A stretch of DNA of 64,000 bases, from positions 430,484,501 through 430,548,500 of the forward strand of contig CM028129.1 in the NCBI GenBank assembly GCA_016271365.2, in the 5' to 3' direction. Both the position numbers and the translations under genes were made by a program. This document shows, piece after piece, positions 44,998-56,110 of this stretch. A model generated the notes under the pieces. It was given only the letters and a program-made list of their open reading frames with translations, ran no database searches and was not told the origin of the DNA. Numbering within the stretch: the first letter of the stretch is position 1; each line of letters begins with the position of its first letter. This DNA is from Neoceratodus forsteri (lineage: Eukaryota; Chordata; Ceratodontiformes; Ceratodontidae).

Positions 44998-47181
44998 ATA
45001 GAAACATAGAAACATAGGTTGATGGCAGATAAGGACCAAGGCCCATCCAGTTCGCCCATTTCTTTTTCTACCTTATGAATGTGCCATAGGCCTTTGCTCT
45101 GTCAATGGCCTATCTATGCATACTTATCTGTATTGCTCCCTTATACTATCCCATGCCTGTTTAAGCCCTGCACTGCATTCATATCCACCACTTCCTAGGG
45201 TAGGCTGTTCCATGCATCCACCACCTTTCTGTGAAAATAACTTCCTCACATTACCCCCTTAAATCTGCCTCTCTCTAATCTCATGCTGTGTCCTCTTGTC
45301 CTGCTATTTTTCTTATATTGAAACATGTTAGACTCTTTCACCTTGTTAATGCCCTTAAGGTGTTTGAATGTTTCAATCATATCACTCTCTCCCTCCTTTG
45401 CTCTAGGATGCATATTGAGTTCAATTAATCTGTCCTCACATGTTTTCTGATGCAGTCCCTGCTCCATTTTGGTTGCCCTTCTCTGGACTGCCTCAATTTG
45501 GTTAATGTCCTTGTGAAGGTGTGGCCTCCAGTACTGCACGCAGTACTCAAGATGGGAGCCTAACCAGTGTCTTGTAAAGAGGGATTATACCTCCCTCTTA
45601 TGACATGATACCTCTACTAATGACCCCCAACATCCCTCTAGCCTTACCTACTGCTTTAGGAGGTCTGCTTGGATGATTTCAGGTCATAGGTGAATGATGA
45701 CCTAAGTCTCTTTCTTCCCTTGTGACTGCCAGCAACTCTCCTCCCAGCCTATAGGTGGCTTCAGGGTTCTCTTCCCTATGTGCATGATCTTGCACTTCTT
45801 TGCGTTAAACCCCAGTTGCCCTCTTCCAACCATTTTGCTAGTTTATCCAGATCTCTTCTCATTCTGCCCACCCCATCTGGATCATCTACTCTGTTGCAGA
45901 TCTTGGTGTCATCTGCAAACAGACAAACCTTACCCTCAGTCCATCTGCAATGTCACTGATGAAGATATTGAAGAGGACTGTCCCCAGGACTGATCCCTGA
46001 GGTACCCCACTTGTGACTTGCATCTCTTCTGACTGTATACCATTTCCACCACTCTCTGTTTTCTGCCCATCAACCAGTTTGCCACCCAGTTGACCAATGT
46101 CTGACACACCCGAGCCTACCCAGTTTATTAATCAATCTTCTATGTGGAACAGTATAAAGCTTTGCTGAAGTCAAGGAGAGCAACATCAACTGCTCCCCTT
46201 GGTTCACCACTCTGGTTACCCAGTCAAAGAAATCTATGAGATTAGTTTGACAGGACCTTCCTTTTGTAAACCCATGCTGTCTTGGATCCTGTGCTCCTAT
46301 GGATTCCAGGTATTGCACTATCCTTTCCTTAAGGAGTGTCTCCATAATCTTGCCACTACTGAGGTAAGACTCACTGGTCTGTAGTCCCCTGCTTCCTCCC
46401 TGCTACCACTGTTGTGGAGCGGGATCACATGAAGCCCTTCTCCAGTCTTTTGGGACCTCTCCTGTGCTCAGTGACTCACTAAACAGTTCTGATAATGGCT
46501 CTAGCTCCACACTTCGCTCCTTTAATACTCTGGGATGTATGCCATCAGGTCCCATTGCCTTGTCCACCCTGAGCTTATTGAACTCTTGTAGGACCCTTTC
46601 TTTTGTGAAGGGACTAGTGCCCACCTCCTCCCCATGTCCATGGTACAGAGCTGTGGGTCCTGCCTGCTTTCTCTTCAGTAAATACTGAGCAGAAGTATCT
46701 ATTTAGGATAGATGCTTTTACAGGTCCTCCTCCTCACATGCCCACTTATCCCTTTGATCTTAACAATACCTCCTCTGGACTTTCTCCTTTCACTAATGTA
46801 TCTATAGAAAGTCTTGTCACCTTCTTTACTGTTTGTGCTAGTGTTTCCTCAGTTTGGTCCTTTGCCTGTCTTACTGCCTTCCCTGCTTCCCTTAGGGAAG
46901 TTTGGTATGCCTCCTATCTTCATCCTGCTGCATTCCTTATATTTCCTGAAGGCCAGCCTTTGGTTCTGATCTTTCTGCTACTGGTTTGAGAACCAAAGTG
47001 GTTTCCTTCTTCTTTTGCACTTCCTTTCTCACTAACACAATGGGATGTTGCTTCAAGTATTGCAACTTTAATGCTTGCCACTTTGCCTGTACCTCCTCAC
47101 CTGTATTTTTTTTGCCAGGGCTAGCTTAACTCTGTTGGCCATCTTATCAAAGTCAGCTCCTCTGAAGTCCCATATTTTTGC
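44998..47181 (-). mobile_element. CR1-B LINE copy 2, 5'-truncated
   Basis: From the 3' terminus (ATAGAAACATAGAAACATAG) through the reverse transcriptase: [20 protein letters not shown] in 46107-45886, QHGFTKGRSCQTNLIDFFDW in 46345-46070 and LRVDKAMGPDGIHPRVLKE in 46624-46403. It continues to the endonuclease-reverse transcriptase linker near 47181. It is inserted in the 5' region of L2-like LINE 2. Frameshifts are frequent. Confidence 0.88.
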
Positions 47182-50100
47182 CTTGCTTGCTCTGTCTATG
47201 TCCTTTTAATTAAACAATGGTAATTTCTTTCTTTTTCTGCTCTGTGCCTTTTCCCTTGCTAAACTAAGTCCCCTCCCTATTGTTCCACTTAGTCTGCCTT
47301 TTCTCACTCTCTCCTACCCCTGTTGGCTCCCGTCTGACCTCTGTATTTTCCACCTGCCCCCGTGTCCCTCTGACTACTAATTCTCTGTATTTTTCCTCTT
47401 TCCCTCAGGACTCTTGCCCCTGACAGGGTGCACATCCTGCCTATGGATGGCATGGCTTGCTGTCCGCCACTACCTGCCACTCTTCCGGTCTTCAGCCCAT
47501 TTTGCGTGGTTAGAAATCCGCTGAATTCCGCCTCTGTTTCTGTTTGAATTTTGGCCTTTCCATGCACTTCTCTTGATTGGTCACCTTCACTGGACTTGTT
47601 GCTTGTGGCAGATCAGACTTATTCTGGCTACACTGTACACTGGGCCTGATTTTCAGATCGTCTTTGCTGCCTGTTGATTTCTCCTCAGACTTTTCACCGC
47701 CCTCCCTCTCCACCCCTGACACTATTTAAATGGTCTTGCTTAACTGCCCCATGCTCCTTCTGTGCTTTATTCTAAACTGTCCACACTCTTAAGGTGGTAT
47801 TATCCACTTACTACATTTCTGAGTCTGTGCCAGTTTTCTCCTCCTACCTCCCTTTAAACACTTCTCCTTTCCCTGCTATCACTTCTGTGAGTACATGGTT
47901 AGTAACCTAGCTGTCTATTTCTCTCATGGCAAGCTTTGCCAGTGTCTAGTTACATTGCCTCTAATTATTTCCTTCCAACTTTAATTACTTTGCCTCTAAT
48001 TATCTCCTCCTGACTAGTGTATTTCTGCACTTCCAGTTAAGGAGATTGTAATTTAGTACTTCCTTTCAGCCTCTGCTTGTATTGTGCTGGAGTATCCAAT
48101 GTAACCCTTCCTCCATGATCACCTCCTGTTGGGTAGTGTGAAAATGAACTCTCTCCTGATCTCTCTGTTGCTGACCTCCATGTTTGGCTTACTGTTAGCA
48201 ACTGATTTCTGTTCCTCAATACTCGCTATTGATCAGAACAACCTGCATTCCTCTCTACCACCCTTAATCCATTTGACACCCCACAATTAATGATTGCTTA
48301 TGCCTACAAATTACACCATCAGACATGCTTGCACTATTGTCTAACTATGAGTGGCGTTTGTTTGGCCTATTTGTTCACTCCACTTCCATCCAGTTCCCCT
48401 ACTGGCCCCCTGCTGCCACCATCTCCTTTTCTCCTTCATGCTCCTTGCCGCAATGTAGAATCTAATCTGGACCCCACAAATATACCCATAGTCCATTCAG
48501 ATAGCACCTGGGTAAAGAAATCTGACCTCAGGGTTGCCCACCCAAATTTCTGTAGCCTCTCATCTAAGCTCCCAGAGCTAAGGCTTGGGCGACCTGTATT
48601 AGCCTCATGTGTTAGTTCTCTTCAAGACCTGGCTAAAGCCTTACCACACTGATGCTGCATATAAACTCCCTGGCTATACTCTCCTTCATCAAGCCAGACC
48701 AGAAAGAAGGGGGTGGAGGCATGGCACTGTATGTTCAAGACCATATCTCTGCCACCTCTATCAGCTGCTCAGCTCTCTCCTCCCAAGTGAGTGGCTCCTG
48801 GCTAAAGATTATCCTGGTGCATCTAAACATTCTACCTTGGTTGCTGTTATAAACTCCCTCAGGAGGCACCCTGCTCTAATTAACTTCCTTGAGGGCTTAG
48901 GTAATCTCTCTTCTTCCAGAGATACAATCATTCTTGGAGATTTAAACCTTAACTAGCTAGATGCTCCTCAGTCTGAGTATGCGGGCTTTTTAAAGAAGCA
49001 TCACTTGGAACAAGTCATCTCCTCCCAACAAGACACAACTCCCGCTCTCTAAACCATATCTTAATTGACTGGATTGCCACAAACTGGGTAGACTTGGTCC
49101 TCCAGGTGGGCACTATGGCTGACTCTATTAGTGACCACACCCCAACATACATTGTTTTGAGCACCAAGGCAGTCTGTCCTCCCTGAAATTTCTGTCGTTC
49201 TGAAACTTCAACTGCTCTGAGCTTGAACATGTACTCAGGGATGCAAGGTCTATCAACTGGCATCATTTCTACCTGCACAGGGACATCTCAGCTGCAGTTG
49301 CTTTTCTCTCTGTTACCCTCGGTGAAACTGCAGGACAAACATTTCCCCTCACAACTAGGAGGTTGGGGTGCTGCACCGTTGGCTAACTAAAGAACTCCTG
49401 GCTCAAATGAAGAATAGGGATAGTAAGTGGAGAGCCTACAAATCATCCCCACCTCACAACTCTGGAATGAGTATAGAAACTGTGTAATTCTTGTAAACAG
49501 GTGGCAAGCTGTCTAAAGCACAATTTTTTCTAAATCAACAACAAAATTTCCTCAGTAATCCTCATACTTTCTGGGCCTCCTTAGGTTCAATACTAAACCC
49601 CAAGGATAGCAAGCATATTACTCAACTCCTTTGCCTTTGGGCCCCATCTCTGATCTGGTTATGATTGCAAACAAAATGTTCACTGATCTATCCTCTTACA
49701 TCAACAAACTTCACTCAGCCTACCCTGATCTAGAGAAGCAACCTGGCCATATCTCTGACTCTTCAAATGATACCCTATCACTCCTTTCTACTTCAGGCCA
49801 TTGGGCTGAATGTCACTACTAAACTATTAAAGACTTTACCAGCCAGAGGTAGCCCAGGCAATGATGACTCTATCCATGTTTCTCAAGATTATCTCCCAAC
49901 CATTGTTAAACCACTTACCTTGTTATTTAACCTGGCCCTTTCATCTTCTACTGTGACTGGTGCCTGGAAAGTAGTGCATGTGGTGCCTATTTTCAAAGTA
50001 GGTGATCCCCTCCTCCCAAAAACTTCACACCCACTCCCTCCTCCGACATCTCAGCAAATTACTCGAAAAAATCATTCACTTCCAATTATTGGAACATCTA

Positions 50101-51895
50101 TAGAAATATAACCTCCTTTTCCCCTCCAGCATGGCTTCCATATGCATCATAGTACCTCCTCTGCACTGGCCCTCTTTTCTGACCATATCCTTAGAAATAT
50201 GGATAAGGGCAAGGCCACAGGAGTGGTATTCATGGACCTATCTAAGGCCTTCCAATCTTGTTGACCACCAACTTCTCCATTCTACACTACCTCATTTTGG
50301 CTGCTCCATGGAGACTGCAGTGTGGTTCCATAGTTATCTCTAACAGGACTCAGGCTGTACAAATAGGTATGGAATTTTCTTCTACCCTGCCTTTCCACAT
50401 GCGTAGTCCCCAGGGTTCAATACTTGGCCCTCTACTCTTTTCCATGTATATAAATGATCTCCTGCTAATTGCCTAACTTGCCACACCTCTCTTTATGCTG
50501 ATGACTTAGTCTTCTATCACAGTGATAACTCATTGGATTCCATCTCATTCACCCTCTCATGAAACTTTGCCTCCGCACATCATTGGTTCCTTTCCAACAG
50601 GCTCCCAGTCAATGAAAAAAAAACTAAGGCAATGCTGTTTGGCTCAAAACCTTTCCTTGGTAAGGTCACTAAAACCTCCGCCTCTCTTTTGGTATGCACC
50701 CTGCTGGGTCCCCCTTGAAAATGTCACCTCCTTCAAATACTTTGGTGTTACTCTTGACCTCTCCCTTACCTTTTCTGATCATGTATATAACATTGTGTGG
50801 AAAATCCACCAAACATTAGGTGCCACCTAACATCAAACAGTTTCTGTCTCCTAAAGCTTGTCTTTCTATTACTCAAGGAAACTTTCTGGCCCTTCTTGAC
50901 TATTGCTCCCTATCTATTCCTCTATGTCCTCTTTCCTATTTTCTCAGCTAAATACTATATAACTCCATCTGTCACTTTGTTCTTCATCCCTCCTCCTCCC
51001 ACCATTGCACACTCTATCAGTCCCTGGGTGGCTCCCTTGCAATGTCACTTTGAGTATGGCATGCATATTGGATAATTCACTCAGGTGCAGCAAACTGTCC
51101 CTTATTCTTCATTACTCACTCACAGGACAACCCCCAGGTGCCTCAGGATATCCTCAGTCTTCTCTCTGTATGTACCATGTGTCTCTACTGTAATGGGGAC
51201 TAGGGCCTCTCGGTCTCTGCACCCTCCTATGGAACAAACTTCCATTGTCCACCGCTTGTCCCTCCCACCTGTCCTTCAAAATGAACCTAAAAGCCTGGCT
51301 TCTATCTGAATCCACCTGCAACTGTTTCCTAACAATAAGTAGTGCCGTAAACTGCCATGATTTATAATTTTGTATTGTCCATGCACTCCCAATAATCCCT
51401 GCCTCCCTATCTCCGATTTCTCCACTGTTCTCCTTACACCCTAGCATTTTCTATGCATCCCTGTGTTTTGTCCCTTTGTACAGTTCTGACCTTCTAGCAG
51501 TTTGGCTTCTGTCTCTTGAACCTGCATTGTCTTCCTGTCATGGGTGCCAGTCTATTTCAGCTGAAAGACTATTTGTTTGTGTATAAGATACTGACTATTT
51601 CTTGTTCCATTCATTCATTCTGTAATCTGTTATTGTTGCTGCCGCTATTACTTTAATGTTTTGTTCTATTGATACTGTATCTCTACTGACTTCTATGAGG
51701 TTTTGCATTGTCCGTATACATTATTACCACTGTGTATTATTTACAATGTTCTCTATATCTCTACTGCTGTTTAAACATGTTGTTGCTGCCTTGTGGCCCA
51801 GGTCATATCTATAAATGGTCCTTTGGATCAACACACCTACCCGTTACCAAAGACATAAATAAATACATAAATAAATGAATAAATAAATAAATAAT
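47182..51895 (+). mobile_element. L2-like LINE 2, segment 2 (second repeat unit, ORF2, 3' end)
   Basis: Begins with the remainder of the first long unit, then CCCTGACAGGGTGCACATCC at 47418 and a second, shorter unit to about 47650. A pyrimidine-rich 5' UTR or ORF1 region follows, and then ORF2 (48530-50850). The 3' end is CACCTACCCGTTACCAAAGA with an (AAAT)n tail to about 51895. It belongs to the same clade as LINE 1 but a different subfamily. Confidence 0.8.
48530..50850 (+). pseudogene. L2-like LINE 2 ORF2, decayed
   Basis: The endonuclease begins VAHPNFCSLSSKLPELR at about 48530, then SLQDLAKALPH, where intact copies have S-E-T-W-L-like residues. GGGGMALYVQDHISATS follows near 48705-48760 and TIILGDLNLN at about 48928-48956. 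The reverse transcriptase shows SLARGSPGNDDSIH-like sequence near 49850, IFMDLSKAF-like sequence near 50225-50255, SPQGSILGPLLFSMYINDLL (50404-50470) and LYADDLVFYH (about 50492-50521, catalytic YADD). LENVTSFKYFGVTLDLS is near 50715-50765. Several frameshifts and stops. Confidence 0.8.
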
Positions 51896-52066
51896 ATTTG
51901 ACCCCACTTTTTTCTTCCTAATTGATGCCAGATGTCTTCCAGTTTATTTTGGTGGTAAAATGTACAGTTTTCATTATCATTTAAGAATTTTATGAAAGTT
52001 TTAAAATAATTATTTCTCCAGAAAAAAGGTGTTTGCTTAATTTTGCACAGAAATAATGGTGAGGAC
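51896..52066 (-). CDS. candidate exon C of an unidentified minus-strand gene (truncated)
   Basis: On the minus strand a strong acceptor, TCTGCTTTTGCTCTCCTCAG, precedes 52066. One frame then reads SSPLFLCKIKQTPFFWRNNY and continues with FLNDNENCTFYHQNKLEDIW and HQLGRKKWGQ until the AAATA-rich LINE 2 tail near 51895. The peptide has the mixed hydrophobic and charged look of a real domain. Another frame from the same acceptor stops sooner. No donor is visible before the LINE tail, so the exon may be truncated or the match fortuitous. I do not recognise the protein. Confidence 0.3.
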
Positions 52067-52186
52067 CTGAGGAGAGCAAAAGCAGACAAAAATTATCCAT
52101 AAGCAAGGGCTCATCTATCACTAATATACTGTAACTACTATGCACTTGTTTCATTTCACGTAAAAGTGTATAGTCATAGTACTTAC

Positions 52187-52250
52187 CGCCAAACCTGGTG
52201 GTTGCTTGCATTTAATTTTTGGTTTCTTGCTTTTTGTTTTGGAGGAAGCA
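52187..52250 (-). CDS. candidate exon B (64 bp) of an unidentified minus-strand gene
   Basis: Flanked on the minus strand by an acceptor (ATATCTTACAG) and a consensus donor (GTAAGT at 52186-52181). Two frames are open: ASSKTKSKKPKIKCKQPPGL and LPPKQKARNQKLNASNHQVW. Only the second joins exon C in frame, across a 120-bp intron. The dense splice signals make a true exon plausible. The protein is not recognised. Confidence 0.3.
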
Positions 52251-52324
52251 CTGTAAGATATGTACTCTAAACATAGCAACAGTAATGTAATGCATTTGTT
52301 ATACACCTTATTTGAAGTTGACTT

Positions 52325-52566
52325 ATAAACTATCAAACATATTTTGGCCAGTGATATAGTAAATCACATTAGCACATTTATGAATTATTCTACAGTATGC
52401 ACATTAGAATAAATGTATATCATCATTTTCTAACACTTATTTTAAAGCTAGATATTTCCACTGTTGTTGTACCATTGCAACAGAATAAACAGCATAAACT
52501 ATCAAACATATTTTGGCCAGCAATAGTTTAACAAATTACATTGTGCACATGCATGAACTATACTAT
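52325..52566 (+). repeat. imperfect tandem duplication, about 170-bp period
   Basis: AACTATCAAACATATTTTGG starts near 52326 and again near 52496. The second copy is interrupted by the LINE at 52567 and continues at 54126, where AGAATAAATGTATATCATCA recurs (52408 and 54139). Confidence 0.65.
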
Positions 52567-54125
52567 AAGGATGTACAGATAAACCTCTCCGATGTATCTA
52601 TACATAAAAACTATTATCACTTAAAGGTAAGATGTGCCCGGTCCGGATGACATCTCAGGACATCTCCTATATCTACTTGCAGGGGGCCTCACTTATCCTC
52701 TTAAACTATTATTTGAAGGTTGTCTCAATAACAGTTTTGTTCCCGTGGCTTGGAAATCAGCACATGTAATACCTATACACAAAAAGGGCCTAAAATAACA
52801 GAGAATATAGACCTATCAACCTCACCTCATCTATTTGTAAACTGATCGAAAGCTTAGTTAAGGATTACATAACTCAAGATCTAGATTCATTTGCTCTTGA
52901 ACAACATGGGTTTCAAAAGGAAGGAGCTGCCTTACTAACCTTATGTGTTTTTACAAAGAGGTCAGTTCCAAACTAGATAGTCGTGAACCCTATGATGTCA
53001 TAGTCATCAACTTTTAGCAAAGCTTTCAATGTTATGCTGCATAAAGCCTTAATATTCACACTAGACAAAACAAATATAAATAAAAACATCATAAACTGGA
53101 TTGAAAACTGGCCCAGCAATTGAACACAGAGAGTTTTAATAACAGGAAAATTATCTGAAGTGGGTAAGGTGAGTAGTGGTGTCCCCCAGGGCTCCGTACT
53201 GGGCCCCTATTTATTTCAAGTGTTCATATCTGATTTAACTTACAATTGTCTCTCACATTCAACAACATATGCTGATGATGTAAAGTTAGGAGGTCCCTGC
53301 AGTACCATTGAACATACACAAAGTATTCAAAGTGACCTTAATAAAATTTCCAAATGGGTAATACAGTGGGGAATGAAAATAAACACTAGCAAGTGTAAAG
53401 TTATGCACCTTGGTTCTCAGAACCCCATGACAAAATACTCCATCGGTGGTTACAATCTATGCTCAACCACTGAAGAAAAATATTTGGGAGTATACCTCTC
53501 TGAAGATTTTGGACAATCAAAACAGGTACACGAAGCCATTAATAAAACCAACCATGTAATTTGGTTCATAAAAAGAAACATCAGATCTAGGGACAAAATG
53601 TTATGTTGTCATTATATACAGCTTATGCAAGACCACACCTAGAATACACCTCCCAATTGTGGTCCCCATATAAAAAACTGAAATATCACTACTGGAAAAA
53701 TGAAGAGAAAATATACTAAACACATATCTGGATTGTATAATGAGCCCTACAAAGTTAGACATCATCTACTTAATCTAATTCCTCTGGAAACCTGTCTTCT
53801 CAGAGGAGATCTTATTTTTAAGTTTGATATTACTCAGGACCCATACTTAATATGGGAACTAGGTTTTGAATTTAAAAACATCCCTCACCATATGAGAGGC
53901 CACCCATTACGGTTTAGTATGAAATTATGCAACTCTGAAAATTTACTCAAATAATCATAAACCCTTGGAATACACTCCCCATTGAGATAATTGTGAACAA
54001 AACAAAAGCAGAATTTAAAAGATGTCTAGACAATCTTATACTTTCTGGGTTCAATTTTTACTACTATAACAACTTATATATACAAATATAGGCTTACAGC
54101 CTCCTAGCACCTTCTCCTTCCTTAG
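52567..54125 (+). mobile_element. CR1-clade LINE D, 5'-truncated, ORF2 relic
   Basis: A LINE distinct from CR1-A/B/C and from the L2-like copies. It is flanked by an 8-bp repeat TATACTAT (52559-52566, 54126-54133). The reverse transcriptase begins GPDDISGHLLYLL near 52640. It continues with HVIPIHKKG, then [20 protein letters not shown] and TTYADDVKLGG (catalytic YADD) in the 160-codon frame 53160-53642. CKVMHLGSQNPMTKYSIGGY is in the same frame. The C-terminus lies in 53700-53954 (LETCLLRGDLIFKFDITQD). Stops and frameshifts occur before 53160 and near 53650. Confidence 0.85.
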
Positions 54126-54133
54126 TATACTAT

Positions 54134-54630
54134 GCATCAGAATAAATGTATATCATCATTTCTAATACTTAAAAAGCAGCTGACACCTTTGGGAAAACTT
54201 TGAAAACATAATATTTAGACACAATTTGCTTGTGTTTCATAAATCTTGTATAATTTTCTTCTCCATTATTTATTACTGAGAAATTGCCAAAAAACAAGAT
54301 CTTTGTCACTTAAAGTTCATCTGCCTCTACAGCATAGTCCCTACTTGAAATCACAGTGCTCTGTTGTGACATCACAGACTGTTGCCATGGGAATAACTGT
54401 GATGTAAAAATTAGAGCATTATCACATCCGATTGGGAAGAAGCAATGGGAGCTGATGAACCCTCAAGGAACAACTATCATGTTTTCAAGCATATAACCTC
54501 AGTAATAAATGATGGGTATGAGAACTACAGAGTTAATAAGACATATAAGCTTCATTATGTCCAAATATTATGGTTTTCAAAGTTCTTCTTGAGGCATTGG
54601 TGGCTATTTAAAGGTAGATATTTCCACTGT
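54134..54630. other. no gene recognised
   Basis: AT-rich flank; the 54445-54690 frame has no recognisable content. AAAGGTAGATATTTCCACTG near 54610 resembles 52443-52462, so this may be further duplicated flank. Confidence 0.35.
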
Positions 54631-54653
54631 TGCACAAAGATGGAATTGTACAC

Positions 54654-54686
54654 AAGCTTTCAAGGCCTCACAGAAACCTTCTTCAT
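54654..54686 (-). ncRNA. degenerate hammerhead-like motif, PLE 2 left end
   Basis: The minus strand reads ATGAAGAAGGTTTCTGTGAG followed by GCCTTGAAAGCTT. The first core position is A instead of C (ATGAAGA), so the core is damaged. It is the inverted partner of 56015-56045. Confidence 0.3.
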
Positions 54687-55525
54687 GTGAATAGCAAAAC
54701 TGAGCAACACAAGCAGTATCTATATCTACTGTGCAGCAATCCAGCAATGTGGTTTACCTAATTCAGTGCAAGATGCACAAATGGATGCTATATTGGGGAA
54801 ACTATGCAACCACTGAAAACCAGGATGAATCACCACTGACACACAGTAGTAAACCAGGTTAGTAGCACACCAGTGGGAAGCCATTTTTCACAAATAGATC
54901 ACTCTGTCTTGGACTTATTTGTCTTGATACTAAGAGGCAACTCAAAACACACAGGACAGAATGACATGGGAATTGAAATATAGAAAACAATTTAAATCTA
55001 ACATTTGTGGACTGAATCGGACATTGGATTTATGACACACTATGGTGAACTGTAATCCTCTTACTGTTTTTTCTGAGTTCCTGCCTGCTCTATTTTTATT
55101 ACCTGTTCCTTACTTCCTCCCTGCCTCTCCTACAAATTCTTCAACTTCAGTCCTGCCAACCCTTGACTGTCTCACACCTTGACTGTTCTCACACCTCACT
55201 GTTTACATTACTCACACTCTGTTTTTCTGGGCCTTTGTTGTTTTGTTTCTTCTAATTTCTTAGCTTCCATTCATTTCTTAAATATTTCCTACCTATTCTA
55301 CCCTTTCTGCCTTCTTTCAACTCCTTGTATCTCAGATATTTCTTATCTGTGTTCCTGTCTGGTCATTTTAATTACTGTTTCTAGCTTCCTTTGTCTTCAG
55401 CTGACCTATTCCTATTAATTGCCAGTTCTTTTCACACATATTTTTACTTTGCTACTTCTATAGACTTTTATCTCTAGTCCCCTTTATCACTTTCTTATTA
55501 CATTTCTGCCATTCTTCCCTTTAAA

Positions 55526-55934
55526 GGAAATACTGGAAAAGAGCAAGCTTTACCCAGGTGCTACAGAAATGCCTGTTTAGTCATTTCAGACAGTAACATT
55601 TTTTAGTTATTTCTAATTCTTTTTTAGTCATTTCAAGCAGTGGCCTTCTTTCACTTCCTGTGCTGGCAGCCACCATCTCATGAGTAGCAGAGAGTTTCCT
55701 GTGCTCACTTTATGCTAATATGTCCTGCCAACCAATAGCAGCGGTCAAACAGGTATATTAGCATAAAGTGAGCTCAGGAATCTCACTGCTGCTCATGAGA
55801 TGGTGGCTGCCAGCAACAGAAAGTGGAAGTTGTGGGTAGCTGTTTTAAATCATTAAAAAGTTGTTACTGTCTGAAAGCACTAATTGAGAGTTTATGTGGT
55901 GTCTGAGGAAAGCTGTGTCTTTTCCAGTATTTTC
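55526..55934. repeat. foldback element with arms of about 190 bp
   Basis: GGAAATACTGGAAAAGA at 55526 is inverted at the right end (TCTTTTCCAGTATTTTC, ending 55934). The arms continue inward through TTTCAGACAGTAACA, GCTGGCAGCCACCATCTCAT and GCTCACTTTATGCTAATAT to an apex near 55738. A large MITE inserted in the PLE 2 3' region. Confidence 0.8.
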
Positions 55935-56014
55935 ATTTAAGTAATTCAATTTATTTTATAAATTGCACCACAGTAGATATAATACTGCTTATGTTGCTCA
56001 ATTTTGCAATTCAG

Positions 56015-56045
56015 CTGAAGAAGGGACCTGTGAGGCCCGAAAGCT
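56015..56045 (+). ncRNA. hammerhead-like core, PLE 2 right end
   Basis: CTGAAGAA, a GGGACC-TGTGA-GGCCC stem-loop, then GAAAGC. Both core boxes are intact. Stems I and III were not established by eye. Confidence 0.4.
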
Positions 56046-56110
56046 TCAGATAATTCCATCTTTGTACAAGACATTTGTTGGCCCAATAAAAGGTATCAGA
56101 CTTTCCAGTA

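Larger units (their letters stand above)
54631..56110 (+). mobile_element. Penelope-like element 2, internally deleted
   Basis: The left end (CACAAAGATGGAATT then AAGCTTTCAAGGCCTCACAG) is inverted at the right end (TGTGAGGCCCGAAAGCTT then AATTCCATCTTTGTAC, near 56030-56072). CCAATAAAAGGTATCAGA follows, as in PLE 1. The interior keeps only the end of the GIY-YIG nuclease region: QCKMHKWMLYWGNYATT near 54766-54818, then a His/Ser-rich stretch. The reverse transcriptase is deleted. A foldback element lies at 55526-55934. Confidence 0.75.
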
